This document shows positions 62,922 through 64,000 of a stretch of DNA of 64,000 nt, in pieces. The DNA is taken from NCBI RefSeq assembly GCF_015356865.1, contig NZ_JAAFZA010000004.1:62001-126000 (forward strand), in the 5' to 3' direction. A program made the translations under genes and the position numbers. The stretch is from Catenulispora pinisilvae (GTDB taxonomy: Bacteria; Actinomycetota; Actinomycetes; Streptomycetales; Catenulisporaceae). A model generated the notes under the pieces. It was not told the origin of the DNA, searched no databases, and saw only the letters and a program-made list of their open reading frames with translations. Numbering within the stretch: the first letter of the stretch is position 1; every line of letters starts with the position of its first letter.

Positions 62922-64000
62922 CCTCCCGGCTCAGCAGACCGGCGGTTCCGGCGGCCGAGCAGATCCCCGCGGCCATCATGGTCAGCGCCAGCCCGGTCCG
63001 GGTCCCCAACGCGGCCGACCCGGCCTGGGCCCCGAGCCCCGCGGCCAGCGCGCCCACCGGCACCGCCGAGAAGTTCAGCGTCCCGGCCGTGGCGTTGACC
63101 CGGCCCAGCAGGTTCGCCGGGACCGCGCCCTGCCGCAGGGTCACCACGATCGAGTTCCACAACGGCAGCGAGAACGAGGACACCACCCGCAGCAGAATCA
63201 GCAGCGGCAGCGCCGGGACCACCAGCGCCAACGGGGCCAGCACCCACACCGCGCCGGCGCCGTTGGCCGCCAGCAACGTCGCCCCGGTGCCCAGCCGGCG
63301 CCGCAGCCAGGACACCGCCCAGGCACCGAGCACCGCCGCGACCGTTCCCGAGGCGAACAGCAGCCCCGCGACGCCGCTGGAGAGCTTCAACGCCCGGTAG
63401 GCGAACAGCAGCAGCACGGTGTTGACGGCGGTGTTGCCGAAGTTGCGCGCGGCCGAGGCGATCGTCGTGCGGCGCAGCACCGGGTGCTGCCAGAGCACTG
63501 ACACGCCCTCGCGCAGATCGTGCCAGACCGGGCTCGCCGCCCTGGCCGCCGGCGGCGGCTCCGGCGCCCGCAGCAGCACGACGCCGGCCACGGAGAACAG
63601 GAACGACACCGCGTTCACGGACATCGCCGTCGGCCCGCCCCACCACTGGATCAGCAGGCCGCCGAGCGTCGGCCCGATGACCAGGCTCAGCGTGTTGGAG
63701 ATCTCCATGCGCGCGTTCGCGGTACCCAAGAAGTCCGAGCCGACCAGCGCCGGCAGGTGCGACTGGCTCGCGACGTTGAAGAACACCGCGAACACCCCGG
63801 CTATCGCGGCGATCACATAGAGCACGCCCATGCCCAGGTGCCCGGTCGCGGACAGCAGCGGGACGGCACCGAAGGCCGCGGCCCGGACCAGATCGGAGAC
63901 GATCATCACCGGCCGCCGCCGGGTCCGGTCCATGAACACCCCGACGAACAGGCCCAGCAACGTATAGGCACCGGTGTTGACGGTGTTCAGGATGCCGACC
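62905..64000 (-). CDS. MFS transporter, 5'-truncated by the window edge
   Basis: 365 residues are visible and the frame stays open through position 64000 (VGILNTVNTGAYTLLGLF...), so the gene starts beyond the window. The apparent TTG start at 63960 is internal. Features are MFS_3/EntS-like: motif A FMDRTRRRPVMIVSDLV between TM2 and TM3, then SHLPALVGSDFLGTANARME, RAPEPPPAARAASP in the central loop, and NLLGRVNATAGTLNFSAVP. This group exports siderophores and peptides (EntS). It overlaps the epimerase gene's tail by 17 bp and could be a second export route for the NRPS product. Confidence 0.9.
   Translation of the reverse strand, partial: VGILNTVNTGAYTLLGLFVGVFMDRTRRRPVMIVSDLVRAAAFGAVPLLSATGHLGMGVLYVIAAIAGVFAVFFNVASQSHLPALVGSDFLGTANARMEISNTLSLVIGPTLGGLLIQWWGGPTAMSVNAVSFLFSVAGVVLLRAPEPPPAARAASPVWHDLREGVSVLWQHPVLRRTTIASAARNFGNTAVNTVLLLFAYRALKLSSGVAGLLFASGTVAAVLGAWAVSWLRRRLGTGATLLAANGAGAVWVLAPLALVVPALPLLILLRVVSSFSLPLWNSIVVTLRQGAVPANLLGRVNATAGTLNFSAVPVGALAAGLGAQAGSAALGTRTGLALTMMAAGICSAAGTAGLLSREVRTLS

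Overview
The window looks like the chromosome of a high-GC actinomycete. Codon third positions are strongly G/C, and the gene families are typical of Streptomyces-like filamentous genera: WXG100, LytR-CpsA-Psr, DUF574 methyltransferase, ECF41 sigma factor, MbtH and hydroxyphenylglycine enzymes. A Catenulispora-like genus is possible, but nothing here identifies a species. No rRNA, tRNA, CRISPR array or transposase was seen.

Positions 1-28.4 kb hold ordinary accessory and housekeeping genes, mostly small divergent regulator/target pairs: an MmyB-type regulator beside an MDR oxidoreductase, a sugar transporter, a K+ channel with RCK domain, zwf, an aldose epimerase, AraC/NmrA, a TetR with a repeat-expanded tail, a CocE-like hydrolase, ArsR with a P-loop kinase, TetR/Ohr with duplicated operators, MFS/MarR separated by a 15-bp tandem array, YbaK, WXG100, LCP, a XRE-cupin regulator, a beta-lactamase-family hydrolase, a cytidine deaminase, and ECF41/LUD with mirrored promoter-like elements.

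Positions 28.4-30.8 kb are a less GC-rich segment (NUDIX, a XRE-TPR gene broken by an in-frame amber codon, a small hypothetical) lying between two copies of the 5' end of a DUF574 methyltransferase gene. A second XRE-cupin/MFS pair follows at 31.7-34.0 kb.

Positions 34.06 kb to the right edge are a nonribosomal peptide cluster in two divergent operons. The leftward operon reads panD, P450, glycosyltransferase, one-module NRPS, four-module NRPS with terminal thioesterase, MbtH. The rightward operon reads hmaS, hmo, hpgT (p-hydroxyphenylglycine synthesis), ABC ATPase, ABC permease, a cysteate-synthase-like PLP enzyme and a TIGR01777-type NAD(P) protein, followed by a convergent MFS gene cut by the window end. 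Hand-read adenylation codes give Hpg (N-methylated) at module 3, an Asp/Asn-like pocket at module 2 and a Tyr-like pocket at module 5; modules 1 and 4 are unassigned. A PLP enzyme that could make cysteate, beside an acid-type adenylation pocket, raises the possibility of a sulfonated, glycosylated pentapeptide.

In-frame short tandem repeats recur at protein ends and linkers across the whole window, including inside NRPS adenylation domains.
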